A DNA stretch of 64,000 nucleotides from Bacteroidales bacterium (GTDB lineage: Bacteria > Bacteroidota > Bacteroidia > Bacteroidales > P3). The notes beneath the pieces are model-generated. The model had not been told where the DNA came from, made no database searches, and saw nothing but the letters and a program-made list of their open reading frames with translations. The stretch lies in assembly GCA_024400505.1 (NCBI GenBank), contig JAKSMP010000003.1, positions 1 through 64,000 on the forward strand. Reading direction: 5' to 3'. Of this stretch, positions 31,432 through 40,030 are shown one piece after another (position 1 is the first letter of the stretch; the number at the start of each line of letters is the position of its first letter). The translations under genes were made by a program, and so were the position numbers.

Positions 31432-32847
31432 ATGGATGAAATAATTCAACAGCTATATTATAGCTGGACAGGCGAGACCCCCAAATCCGTTTTAGCTTTG
31501 TCTGCTAATGGTAGCAATAGGCGATATTGGCGTGTGGTGGGTAATAATAATTCGTGTATAGCATCTTTCAATGCTGATGTTCGAGAGAATGAGGCTTTCT
31601 TCTATTATGCTACTTTTCTGAAAAATAGAGGTGTAAAAGTGCCAGAAGTATTTCTGGTCAGCCAGGATCGTCAGTGGTATCTTCAGTCTGATCTTGGCGA
31701 TACAACGTTATACAATTATGTATATGATAAGCGTCGTCAATGTGGAGGATTTGATGCAGATGTGCTAAATCTATACAAACGAGTGTTGGCAGATCTTGTT
31801 GAGATACAATTGGCAGGAAAAGATATGGATTTTGCGAAAGCGTATCCCAGAAGTGACTTTGATGCACAATCTATGCAGTGGGACTTGAATTATTTCAAGT
31901 ATTACTTTCTTAAGATGAAGTATATCCCATTTGACGAAGAATTGTTGGAACGGGATTTCCATACTCTAATTGAATATCTAACATCTACTGATTGTTCTTT
32001 CTTTCTTTATCGCGATTTCCAGTCTAGAAATATTATGATTAAGGATGGAAATGAACCTCATTACATTGACTTCCAAGGGGGAAGGAGAGGGGCTGCCCAA
32101 TATGACTTGGCATCATTATTGTATAGTGCTAAAAGTGATATTCCACAGCCAATTAGAGTTGAGTTGCTGAATTATTATATCGAATGTTTGTCTGCAAAAT
32201 ATCCGGTTGACAAGAAAGAATTCAAAAGCTATTTCTATGGGTATGTTCTCATCCGAATCATGCAGGCAATGGGGGCTTATGGATATAGAGGATATTTTGA
32301 ACGAAAAGAATATTTTCTCTCAAGCATACCATTAGCCATCAATAATTTAAGGAATATTATCTCAGAGTGTACGCTACCTATTGATATCCCACATTTGCGT
32401 AAGGTTTGGCAAGATATTTGTAATTCTGATCTAGCTAAATCTGAGCAAATTGCTTCATCAGCATTGACTGTGACCGTGGGTAGCTTTTCCTATAAAAAAG
32501 GCCTGCCACATGATGATTCGGGAAATGGTGGTGGATTCATTTTTGATTGCCGTGCATTGCCCAATCCAGGCAGATATCCAGAATATAGGTGCTATACAGG
32601 CAAGGATAAGCCAGTGATAGATTTCTTCCAGGGTGATGATGATATGGAATCGTTTCTTCTCCATGCACAATCGCTTGTTGGAGCATCTGTAAAACAGTAT
32701 TTGTCCCGCAAGTTCACTAGTCTTATGGTGTATTTTGGGTGTACAGGAGGCCAACATCGCTCGGTTTATTGTGCAGAACAACTGGCTCAATGGTTGAAAG
32801 AGAGTTTTGATTGCCAAGTTGTTATAAAACATAGAGAGCAAAGCTAG
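31432..32847 (+). CDS. Sugar kinase-like phosphotransferase fused to RapZ C-terminal domain
   Basis: From ATG 31432 (MDEIIQQLYY) the protein has 471 residues; a longer frame back to 31339 would overlap bactofilin and is rejected. Residues about 15-330 are an APH-type kinase with catalytic LYRDFQSRNIMI and metal-binding YIDFQGGRRGAAQYD, most like AmgK-type N-acetylmuramate/glucosamine kinases. Residues about 345-470 are the RapZ C-terminal domain, with FDCRALPNPGRYPEY and GCTGGQHRSVYCAEQL. In enterobacteria that domain senses glucosamine-6-phosphate and binds small RNAs. The fusion suggests amino-sugar phosphorylation coupled to sensing; this is inference. Confidence 0.85.
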   Translation: MDEIIQQLYYSWTGETPKSVLALSANGSNRRYWRVVGNNNSCIASFNADVRENEAFFYYATFLKNRGVKVPEVFLVSQDRQWYLQSDLGDTTLYNYVYDKRRQCGGFDADVLNLYKRVLADLVEIQLAGKDMDFAKAYPRSDFDAQSMQWDLNYFKYYFLKMKYIPFDEELLERDFHTLIEYLTSTDCSFFLYRDFQSRNIMIKDGNEPHYIDFQGGRRGAAQYDLASLLYSAKSDIPQPIRVELLNYYIECLSAKYPVDKKEFKSYFYGYVLIRIMQAMGAYGYRGYFERKEYFLSSIPLAINNLRNIISECTLPIDIPHLRKVWQDICNSDLAKSEQIASSALTVTVGSFSYKKGLPHDDSGNGGGFIFDCRALPNPGRYPEYRCYTGKDKPVIDFFQGDDDMESFLLHAQSLVGASVKQYLSRKFTSLMVYFGCTGGQHRSVYCAEQLAQWLKESFDCQVVIKHREQS

Positions 32848-32889
32848 AAAAAACTTTAAACAAAATATTGATATTTGTATCTTTTTTCG

Positions 32890-32897
32890 TATCTTTG
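32890..32897 (+). promoter_or_regulatory. Promoter of the 32936 gene
   Basis: TATCTTTG with an ATTG 19 bases upstream (ending 32870). The start codon is 39 bases after the box. Confidence 0.8.
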
Positions 32898-32935
32898 CAA
32901 AATTAAAATTGAATAATAAAAAATAGTAATATAAC

Positions 32936-33601
32936 ATGAAAAGCAGAACATTAATCCAAATTCTTTTGGGCGTTGTGATCATTGGCCTCATCGTATGGTT
33001 GTATCTCAGTATCATGCAACCTGTAAAATTTGACAACGAATACTCTCAACGTCGTGTTGCTTGTGCAGAAAAGTTGAAAGCTATCCGCACCCTTGAAGAA
33101 GCTTACAAAAATACCTATGGTTGCTACACTGGTAGTTTTGATACTCTCTTCAATCGTCTGATGAACGAAGACAGTTTGCGCATTGTGAACAAGAAAATCA
33201 ATTATGAAAAGATTCCTGAGGATGTTGATATCAACGAAATGACCGAGAGTGAAGCCATTAAAGCTGGCTATAAAACTTTGGTCACTGAGTATGTAAATCC
33301 TATTGAGAACTTGCGCACCAACAAGAAACTGAACCTCACTAACGAAGAAATTTTGAATCTCCGTTATGTTCCTTATCCCACCGATAAGAAATATGATTTC
33401 GATTTGAAGGCTGGCTTCATTGAGAAGAGTGGTTATCAAATGCCTGTATTTGAGTGCCTCGTAAATATGGCTGATCTCCTTAGCGATCTTGATGAACAGC
33501 TTGTTATAAACAAACTGGCTGAGCTTGAACAGAATCATCGTTTCCCTGGTTGGAAAGTTGGTGATATGACTCAAGCCATCACAGATGGTAACTTCGAATA
33601 A
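32936..33601 (+). CDS. Single-pass membrane protein of unknown function
   Basis: The protein has 221 residues. One N-terminal helix (IQILLGVVIIGLIVWLYLSI, about 7-26) anchors a periplasmic region of about 190 residues, with AEKLKAIRTLEEAYKNTYGC near its start. This resembles a conserved Bacteroidales protein usually encoded next to DUF3822. A strong promoter lies upstream. The DUF3822 gene begins within 2 bases of its stop. I do not recognise a function. Confidence 0.75.
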   Translation: MKSRTLIQILLGVVIIGLIVWLYLSIMQPVKFDNEYSQRRVACAEKLKAIRTLEEAYKNTYGCYTGSFDTLFNRLMNEDSLRIVNKKINYEKIPEDVDINEMTESEAIKAGYKTLVTEYVNPIENLRTNKKLNLTNEEILNLRYVPYPTDKKYDFDLKAGFIEKSGYQMPVFECLVNMADLLSDLDEQLVINKLAELEQNHRFPGWKVGDMTQAITDGNFE

Positions 33602-33602
33602 A

Positions 33603-34430
33603 ATGTCTAATAAAGTCACAACGATTATCACTTCTGATAAAGCGGTGGCCAATAACGAATCAAGATTATCCATTTGCCTCCGGTCAAATGGATTTTCTTT
33701 TTCGATAATTTCCCTCAGTAGTGAATTGGTTACCTTTGGAGAGGCTGAATTTGACTTCAACCTCTCTTTGGGCGAATTGTCGCAAGCAATTAAGGATTTT
33801 TTTGTTTCTTGCGAAATTTCTACATTTGGATTCAAACAAGCTAATTTAATTGTGCATTCCAATCACTTTGTTTGGATTCCGAGCCATTTGTATGATTCGT
33901 CCCGTGACCGTCAGTATTTGCGAATGGTTTCTTCTCCAGATCTTTCGCTAGGTACATTCCATACATTTGTTAGTTCCTTAGATTCATTTATTGTTTTTTC
34001 AGCTGACGCTTCTGTGGTCACAGCTTTCAAACTGGCAATTCCTGGAATTGATGTTCATTGCCAACATTCTTCCATTGCTAGTAGTGACATAATGAAAAAA
34101 AGTGTGGGACATCCACTAATGTTGATGCATCTTTGCGATGGGGTAGGGGACTTTGATGTATTTTATGGAGGTGAACTATTGCTTAGTAATTCATTCTCTG
34201 TTAATAATAATCAAGAACTACTGTTTAGAGCCTTAGGTATCATGAAGCAAATGCATATTGAAACTCCAGATATGGAATTGGCCATTTGTGGAAATGTGAA
34301 TCGTGAGCTGTTTGGTTTCCTCCAGCATTATTTCCCAAATGTAACTTTATATAGTGGTCGCGTTGTGACATCTAACAATCCTGATTTTAAAACTTTACCA
34401 ACATATAGGCATGCTATCATGCTGTCTTAA
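33603..34430 (+). CDS. DUF3822 family protein
   Basis: From ATG 33603 (MSNKVTTIITSDKA) the protein has 275 residues; an upstream ATG at 33585 would overlap the previous gene by 17 bases. DUF3822 proteins are found in Bacteroidota beside rsmD and are thought to have an actin-like ATPase-type fold; their role is not known. Sequence features include LSICLRSNGFSFSI and a VFSADASVVTAFKLAIP region. rsmD follows after 17 bases. Confidence 0.85.
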   Translation: MSNKVTTIITSDKAVANNESRLSICLRSNGFSFSIISLSSELVTFGEAEFDFNLSLGELSQAIKDFFVSCEISTFGFKQANLIVHSNHFVWIPSHLYDSSRDRQYLRMVSSPDLSLGTFHTFVSSLDSFIVFSADASVVTAFKLAIPGIDVHCQHSSIASSDIMKKSVGHPLMLMHLCDGVGDFDVFYGGELLLSNSFSVNNNQELLFRALGIMKQMHIETPDMELAICGNVNRELFGFLQHYFPNVTLYSGRVVTSNNPDFKTLPTYRHAIMLS

Positions 34431-34447
34431 TATATTCAAATTTTGTT

Positions 34448-34996
34448 ATGCGCATTATTGCAGGCTCTTTAAGAGGTCGCCGTCTCAATCCTCCAACAAC
34501 TCTTCCTGTCAGACCCACTACTGATATGGCCAGAGAGAGTTTATTCAATATCCTGAATAATTATGTTGATTATGAAGAGAGTACGGTGATGGATTTGTTT
34601 GCTGGTACTGGTGCTGTGTCTCTTGAATTCATATCTAGAGGTGCCAAAGAGGTGACATCTATTGATATTAATGCACAATGTACTGAATTTATCAAATCAT
34701 CCGCAAAACAATTTGGTGTGTCCAATATTCATGTGGTGCGTTCCGATGTGTTCGATTTGATTAAAAGAGCTTATAAAAAATTTGACATTATCTTCGCCGA
34801 TCCACCATATGCATTGGAGAATCTAGCCCAACTGCCTGATCTTATCTTTGAGCACAATCTGCTTACTGATGATGGTATTTTAGTATTGGAGCACCCAAGA
34901 GAATATCAGTTCGAAGATCATCCACATTTTTGGCAGCATAGAAATTATGGTAAAGTCAACTTCACTTTCTTTGCTAATCAGTTAGACGAAGAATAA
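34448..34996 (+). CDS. rsmD: 16S rRNA (guanine-966-N2)-methyltransferase RsmD
   Basis: The protein has 182 residues. It begins MRIIAGSLRGRRL, followed by RPTTDMARESLFNIL. The SAM site is VMDLFAGTGAVSLEFISRGA and the catalytic motif is FADPPYAL. It methylates 16S rRNA in the 30S subunit. It is full length and lies in a group with the 32936 gene and DUF3822. Confidence 0.95.
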   Translation: MRIIAGSLRGRRLNPPTTLPVRPTTDMARESLFNILNNYVDYEESTVMDLFAGTGAVSLEFISRGAKEVTSIDINAQCTEFIKSSAKQFGVSNIHVVRSDVFDLIKRAYKKFDIIFADPPYALENLAQLPDLIFEHNLLTDDGILVLEHPREYQFEDHPHFWQHRNYGKVNFTFFANQLDEE

Positions 34997-35042
34997 TTTC
35001 TCCTATTTTTTAATGAATATATAATTAAATCTATAAAAATAT

Positions 35043-35990
35043 ATGAAAGCAGTTGTAAAAACCCAGTTTTCTTTTCCCAATCAAAAGAATCTTTATGTAG
35101 GTAAAGTGCGTGACGTCTATAATATCGACGACAAGTACATGGCTATGGTTGTTAGCGACCGCATCAGTGCTTTTGATGTTGTTCTTCCTAAAGGTATTCC
35201 TTACAAAGGCCAGGTCTTGAACCAGATTGCCTCCAAGTTTTTGGATGCTACAGCTGATATCGTTCCCAATTGGAAACTTGCTACTCCTGACCCCATGGTT
35301 ACTGTCGGTCTTAAGTGTGAGGGATTTCGTGTTGAAATGATTGTTCGTGGTTATTTGGCTGGGAGCGCATGGCGCGAATATAAGGCTGGTGCCCGTACTT
35401 TATGCGGAGTTGCTCTTCCTGAAGGAATGGTTGAGAATCAGAAATTTCCCACTCCTATTGTTACCCCAACGACCAAAGCAGACGAAGGTCATGATGAGAA
35501 TATCTCCAAAGAAGATATCATCCGCACTGGTCTTGTTGCGAAGGAAGACTATGAAATGTTGGAGAAATATGCTCTTGCTCTTTTCCAGCGTGGTTCGGAA
35601 ATGGCTGCTGAAAAAGGTCTGATTTTAGTTGATACTAAATATGAATTCGGAAAAAGAGATGGCAAAATCTATTTAATTGACGAGATTCATACTCCTGATA
35701 GTAGTCGTTATTTCTATGCAGAAGGTTATGAGGAACGCCAAGCGAAAGGCGAACGTCAGCGTCAGCTTTCCAAAGAATTTGTACGTGAATGGTTGATGGA
35801 GAATGGTTTCCAAGGTAAAGAAGGGCAGCAAGTACCCGAAATGACTGACGAAATAGTCAATAGTATTACCGATCGCTATATCGAGCTCTACGAGCATATT
35901 ACTGGTGAAAAGTTCCAAAAAGCTGAAGATTGTTCGGATGTGGCTGCTCGAATTGAGAAAAATGTTGCAAACTACCTCAAGACGTTGTAG
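35043..35990 (+). CDS. purC: Phosphoribosylaminoimidazole-succinocarboxamide synthase
   Basis: The protein has 315 residues. It joins aspartate to CAIR with ATP in purine synthesis. Family motifs include [20 protein letters not shown] near the N-terminus, [13 protein letters not shown], and [11 protein letters not shown] with [14 protein letters not shown]. The length matches the longer SAICAR synthases. It begins 46 bases after rsmD, and a CYTH gene follows after 11 bases. Confidence 0.97.
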   Translation: MKAVVKTQFSFPNQKNLYVGKVRDVYNIDDKYMAMVVSDRISAFDVVLPKGIPYKGQVLNQIASKFLDATADIVPNWKLATPDPMVTVGLKCEGFRVEMIVRGYLAGSAWREYKAGARTLCGVALPEGMVENQKFPTPIVTPTTKADEGHDENISKEDIIRTGLVAKEDYEMLEKYALALFQRGSEMAAEKGLILVDTKYEFGKRDGKIYLIDEIHTPDSSRYFYAEGYEERQAKGERQRQLSKEFVREWLMENGFQGKEGQQVPEMTDEIVNSITDRYIELYEHITGEKFQKAEDCSDVAARIEKNVANYLKTL

Positions 35991-36001
35991 TATTATTTAT
36001 T

Positions 36002-36487
36002 ATGGAGATTGAGCGAAAATATCTCGTTAGGGAATTACCGGATAATATAGATCAGTATCCACACTACGAGATAGAACAAGCATATCTTTGTACATCACCC
36101 ACCCTTCGTATTCGGAGGATGGGTGATGACTATATTTTGACAGTCAAAGAACATATACCTTCTTGTTCAGGGGCAATTCATAATAGAGAAGAAGAGTTTT
36201 CTCTTACCAGAGATAGTTATATCAAGTTACTTGAAAAATGTGACCAAGGTAGGGTAGGGAAGACTCGTTATAAAATTAACTTACGAAGCCAGACCGGTGA
36301 TGGATCTTATGTAGGATTGACTGCTGAATTGGATATCTTTCATGGTAGGCATCGAGGGTTGATGCTTGTTGAAGTTGAATTTCCCAATACAGAAGAGGCA
36401 AATAAGTTCGAACCTCCTTATTGGTTTGGAGTCGAAGTGTCTTCTGATCCACATTATCGTAACAGTTATTTGGCATCAATGCCATGA
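36002..36487 (+). CDS. CYTH-domain protein
   Basis: The protein has 161 residues. The signature ExExK lies in MEIERKYLV, and further acidic and basic tunnel residues are in TLRIRRMGDDYILTVK and LTAELDIFHGRHRGL. CYTH enzymes act on triphosphorylated compounds such as inorganic triphosphate or thiamine triphosphate. It is cytoplasmic. Its stop overlaps the next ATG by 4 bases (ATGA). Confidence 0.9.
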   Translation: MEIERKYLVRELPDNIDQYPHYEIEQAYLCTSPTLRIRRMGDDYILTVKEHIPSCSGAIHNREEEFSLTRDSYIKLLEKCDQGRVGKTRYKINLRSQTGDGSYVGLTAELDIFHGRHRGLMLVEVEFPNTEEANKFEPPYWFGVEVSSDPHYRNSYLASMP

Positions 36488-38094
36488 AGAAAATACCGCA
36501 TACATTTACTATCGTTTTTGCACTAATTCTGCTAGCTGCTGTCTGCACATGGTTTGTTCCTGCTGGCGAATTCGTGAGGGAAACCGTTTCTCTGCAAAAT
36601 GCAGATGGAAGTACGAGCACTCGAGAAGTTGTTCAGAATAATTCATTCCACTATGTGGATAAATCTCCACAAACATGGCAAGTCTTTTCGTCTTTGTTCA
36701 ACGGATTTGTTGACAAAGCAGATATTATCATCTTTATCTTGATGGTAGGAGGTGCGTTTTGGATATTGAATAATTCTCATGCTATTGATGTGGGTGTTAT
36801 AGCTTTTCTTAGGAAAGTACTTATGTTGAATAAGTACAGATTTTTCCAAAAGATTGGTGTGGAAAATATCATTATATCATTGATAATGATAATGTTCAGC
36901 CTCTTTGGGGCAATTTTTGGCATGAGTGAAGAAACAATTGCTTTTGTAATTATTTTTGTGCCTCTTGCGATTTCGATGGGCTATGATTCAATTGTTGGTG
37001 TCTGTATGTGCTATGTGGCCGCTCATGTTGGATTTGCTGGCGCAATGCTAAATCCTTTTACGATTGGTATTGCCCAAGGTATTGCTGATTTGCCAATCTT
37101 TTCTGGATTAGAATATCGTATTGTATGCTGGCTTGTACTGACATCGATTGGAATATCATTTGTATTGTGGTATGCTAATCGAGTAAAGCATAACCCAGAA
37201 AAGTCACCGATGCATAAATTAGATAACTATTGGCGTCAGCGAGCAGAAGAACAACAGCAGAATCCAATAGAATATTATACTCCCAAAGTGGCTTGGATTT
37301 TGTATGGGATTTTGTCTGCAGTGATGTGTTTGTGTGCTGTTATGATGCCTCAAACACGCATTAATATTGGTGGTGATGAGGTGGCTTTAATTATTGTCCC
37401 AATTCTTGCTGGTCTATTTATTATTTTAGGGTTTGTCTCTTTACGTAAGTCTGTGCATTTCTTTATATTGAATCTGTTGCTATTTACAATCTGTTTTTTA
37501 GTAATAGGAGTATTAGGATACGATTGGTATGTGATGGAAATATCAGCATTATTCCTTGCTATGGGAATATGTAGTGGTGTTGCAGATAAGCAAAGTGCAG
37601 ATGATATAGCAAAATTGTTTCTTGCAGGTTGCAAAGATATTCTCTCTGCAGCGTTGGTGGTAGGTCTGGCTAGTGGTATCATCTTCATATTACGGGATGG
37701 TAAAGTGATTGACACAATACTCTATGGTCTGACAAGATCACTTGCATCAACAGGTGAGGTAGCCTCCCTAGGCGTGATGTACACTTTCCAAACCTTACTG
37801 AATCTAATTATGCCTAGTGGCTCTGCAAAAGCTGCACTCACTATGCCTATTATGGCTCAATTTGCTGATTTAATCAATGTTAGTCGTCAAACAACAGTGT
37901 TGGCATTTCAATTTGGAGATGGATTCACTAATATGATTACCCCTACTAGTGGTGTATTGATTGCATGTATAGGAGTTGCTAAAATTCCATATGCAACATG
38001 GATAAAATGGGCATGGAAATTCATATTAACTCTCATTGTAATTGGTTTTTTGTTAATGTTGCCCACATTATTTATTTCATTCCCAGGTTTTTAA
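36484..38094 (+). CDS. YfcC/DcuC-type membrane transporter
   Basis: The protein has 536 residues with about 12 membrane helices. The N-terminus FVPAGEFVRE and the conserved LMVGGAFWIL, MSEETIAFVIIFVPLAIS and LNLIMPSGSAKAALTMPIM segments match the YfcC branch of the DcuC family of carboxylate or peptide transporters. The substrate is unknown. It overlaps the CYTH gene by 4 bases, and an M28 peptidase gene follows after 11 bases, so a peptide-related substrate is possible. Confidence 0.87.
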   Translation: MKKIPHTFTIVFALILLAAVCTWFVPAGEFVRETVSLQNADGSTSTREVVQNNSFHYVDKSPQTWQVFSSLFNGFVDKADIIIFILMVGGAFWILNNSHAIDVGVIAFLRKVLMLNKYRFFQKIGVENIIISLIMIMFSLFGAIFGMSEETIAFVIIFVPLAISMGYDSIVGVCMCYVAAHVGFAGAMLNPFTIGIAQGIADLPIFSGLEYRIVCWLVLTSIGISFVLWYANRVKHNPEKSPMHKLDNYWRQRAEEQQQNPIEYYTPKVAWILYGILSAVMCLCAVMMPQTRINIGGDEVALIIVPILAGLFIILGFVSLRKSVHFFILNLLLFTICFLVIGVLGYDWYVMEISALFLAMGICSGVADKQSADDIAKLFLAGCKDILSAALVVGLASGIIFILRDGKVIDTILYGLTRSLASTGEVASLGVMYTFQTLLNLIMPSGSAKAALTMPIMAQFADLINVSRQTTVLAFQFGDGFTNMITPTSGVLIACIGVAKIPYATWIKWAWKFILTLIVIGFLLMLPTLFISFPGF

Positions 38095-38105
38095 CAATTA
38101 TTGAA

Positions 38106-39251
38106 GTGAAAAAGATTTCTATTTTCTTATTCTTGATATTCTTACTAAGTGTATATTCTTTTGCACAAGACTCCACCTATGCACGAAAAATCATTCGCGA
38201 CTTGTCTTCACCTGAAATGTTTGGACGTGGCCATAGCTATAAAGGAGATTCAATAGCAGCCAAATATCTGGCAAATGAGATGAGAAATCTTGGATTACTT
38301 CCATTACAAGTTGATTATCTCCAGCGTTATAGTTATGATTGTTATAGTTTTGAAGGCCCAATTTCTTTATTTGTGAATGGCAAAAAGTTGGTTCCATACT
38401 CGCAATATAGAGTTTTCCAAGCATCTATTAATAGTAAGAATCATCAAACAGTATTAAACAAAGCTAAGTTTAAGCGACAAATGAATAATGGCATTTGGGT
38501 GTATGGTGTTGACCAATTGGATACCTATTCTCCTATTTCTCAAGCTTCAAATGTCCCATTATATGTAGAAATTTTAGAATCTGCTTTACCTAAGAAAGTA
38601 AAAAAAATTGATTTAAATTTACCAATTCATTATCGTGAAAACTATCAAACTCAAAATGTCGTAGGTTATGTGCCTGGTGTAATTGATAGCATGGTAGTAT
38701 TTGTTGGTCATTATGACCATTGCGGAACTATGGGTGATGACGTTGTTTTCTATGGTGCACATGATAATGCTAGTGGGATTGCTGCCGTTATGGATATTGC
38801 TCGTATTTCAACACAAAGAAAGCCCTACTATACAGTGGTATTTATGTTGTTTAGCGGTGAAGAGTCTGGACTCAAAGGTTCGAAATATGCTTCAATGAAC
38901 CCATTAGTTGATTATCGCAAAATTAAATTGCTTTGTAATCTTGATTTATTTTGTGGTGGAGACGATGGATTAATGTTCTTCAATGCAAATAGTGAAAATA
39001 CAAAGCTGTATTACGATAAACTCGTGGAATTAAATAAATCAATGAAAGTTGCGAAAGAAATAAGACCTAGGAATAACTCTGCTAATAGTGATCACTATTA
39101 CTTCAGTCAATTCTGTCCATCAATCTACCTGCTTTCTATGGGACAACCTTATGGGGGATACCATGATCCTAAGGATATTTGTGAATCTTGTGGATTGTCT
39201 CACTATAATGACTATTTGAGTCTTATTTTGAAACTTATTGATTTTAATTAG
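38106..39251 (+). CDS. M28 family zinc peptidase, exported
   Basis: From GTG 38106 the protein has 381 residues; an upstream ATG would overlap the transporter gene by almost 100 bases and lacks sense. A signal peptide (IFLFLIFLLSVYSFAQ) follows. Metal ligands of the M28 aminopeptidase family are visible: GHYDH, AHDNASGIAA, FSGEESGLKGS, LCNLDLF and YHDPKD. It probably trims peptides in the periplasm. It may share a transcript with the YfcC-type transporter. Its 3-prime end overlaps the convergent gene at 39244 by 8 bases. Confidence 0.88.
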   Translation: MKKISIFLFLIFLLSVYSFAQDSTYARKIIRDLSSPEMFGRGHSYKGDSIAAKYLANEMRNLGLLPLQVDYLQRYSYDCYSFEGPISLFVNGKKLVPYSQYRVFQASINSKNHQTVLNKAKFKRQMNNGIWVYGVDQLDTYSPISQASNVPLYVEILESALPKKVKKIDLNLPIHYRENYQTQNVVGYVPGVIDSMVVFVGHYDHCGTMGDDVVFYGAHDNASGIAAVMDIARISTQRKPYYTVVFMLFSGEESGLKGSKYASMNPLVDYRKIKLLCNLDLFCGGDDGLMFFNANSENTKLYYDKLVELNKSMKVAKEIRPRNNSANSDHYYFSQFCPSIYLLSMGQPYGGYHDPKDICESCGLSHYNDYLSLILKLIDFN

Positions 39252-39840
39252 AGCCACCCAAAAGAAGGAAAGAAGTTCCCAACACGCCAATTACCAAGCT
39301 CATTCCAATAGAAACATAAAAATTCTGTCCATCTGTGATTAGGCTCATTGTTCCACTGAAAAAATTAAATTTTCCAGCAGTTTCACCTTCAGCAATTCTA
39401 AATCCTATCTCAAATGTGGGCTTGTAATTTGGATTAATTCCGTTAGTAATATTAATTCCTAGGCTACCAAATGTAGAGCAGTCATATTTTGACCAGGGTT
39501 TTGACAATCGATAATCAGCTCCAGCCGTTACCCATGAACGTTTATTGCTAATTGCGGACCAAATATGCCAGCCCCACAATTCTGGTATATTTGCATAATT
39601 AATTCCATAACTCATTTCTTTTTTTCCAATAATGTATTTCACTTCTCCGAAGTGAACTGCAAAAGGACTGCCAAAATATTTAAGTGGATTATATTTGGAT
39701 GCAGAATATTCATAATCGCAATATGCAGAATCAACATTAGTAGAATCTATGAATGATTTGTTGTCTTGCGCATTCATTTGCTCAGCCAATACGACCAACA
39801 GAAAAATAATCATTACTTTTTTCATAACAAAATTGACCAT
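39244..39840 (-). CDS. Exported protein of unknown function, possible outer-membrane barrel
   Basis: The protein has 198 residues from ATG 39840; ATG at 39825 (MKKVMIIFLL) gives a standard signal peptide ending MNAQ. The mature part has alternating Tyr/Trp/Phe and Gly segments (WVTAGADYRLSKPW, FEIGFRIAEG, FYVSIGMSLVIGVLG), which recall beta-strands of a small outer-membrane protein. A promoter lies 14 bases upstream of the first ATG. I do not recognise the family. Confidence 0.65.
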   Translation of the reverse strand: MVNFVMKKVMIIFLLVVLAEQMNAQDNKSFIDSTNVDSAYCDYEYSASKYNPLKYFGSPFAVHFGEVKYIIGKKEMSYGINYANIPELWGWHIWSAISNKRSWVTAGADYRLSKPWSKYDCSTFGSLGINITNGINPNYKPTFEIGFRIAEGETAGKFNFFSGTMSLITDGQNFYVSIGMSLVIGVLGTSFLLLGGSN

Positions 39841-39854
39841 TTTTTTCTTTTTTG

Positions 39855-39862
39855 CAAAATTA
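39855..39862 (-). promoter_or_regulatory. Promoter of the 39244 gene
   Basis: The reverse strand reads TAATTTTG followed by CAAAA, 15 bases before the first ATG and 30 before the preferred one. Confidence 0.65.
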
Positions 39863-39991
39863 CAATTTGTTTTTAAATGTTTTTCCCTAAAGAAAAAGTA
39901 TTTTTCTGTTTTATTTTTTTATGGTCATTACACACCCTAGAAGATGCATGCTTAACATAACGCAAATACGGAGTGATATTGAAGCATTAAT

Positions 39992-40018
39992 AAAGGGGTT
40001 GGGAACCACAACCCCTTT
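39992..40018 (-). terminator. Hairpin terminator after the TPR gene
   Basis: A 10-bp perfect stem AAAGGGGTTG/CAACCCCTTT with a 7-base loop lies 13 bases after the TPR gene stop. The T-run on the reverse strand is short. Confidence 0.65.
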
Positions 40019-40030
40019 TATCAAATAAAC

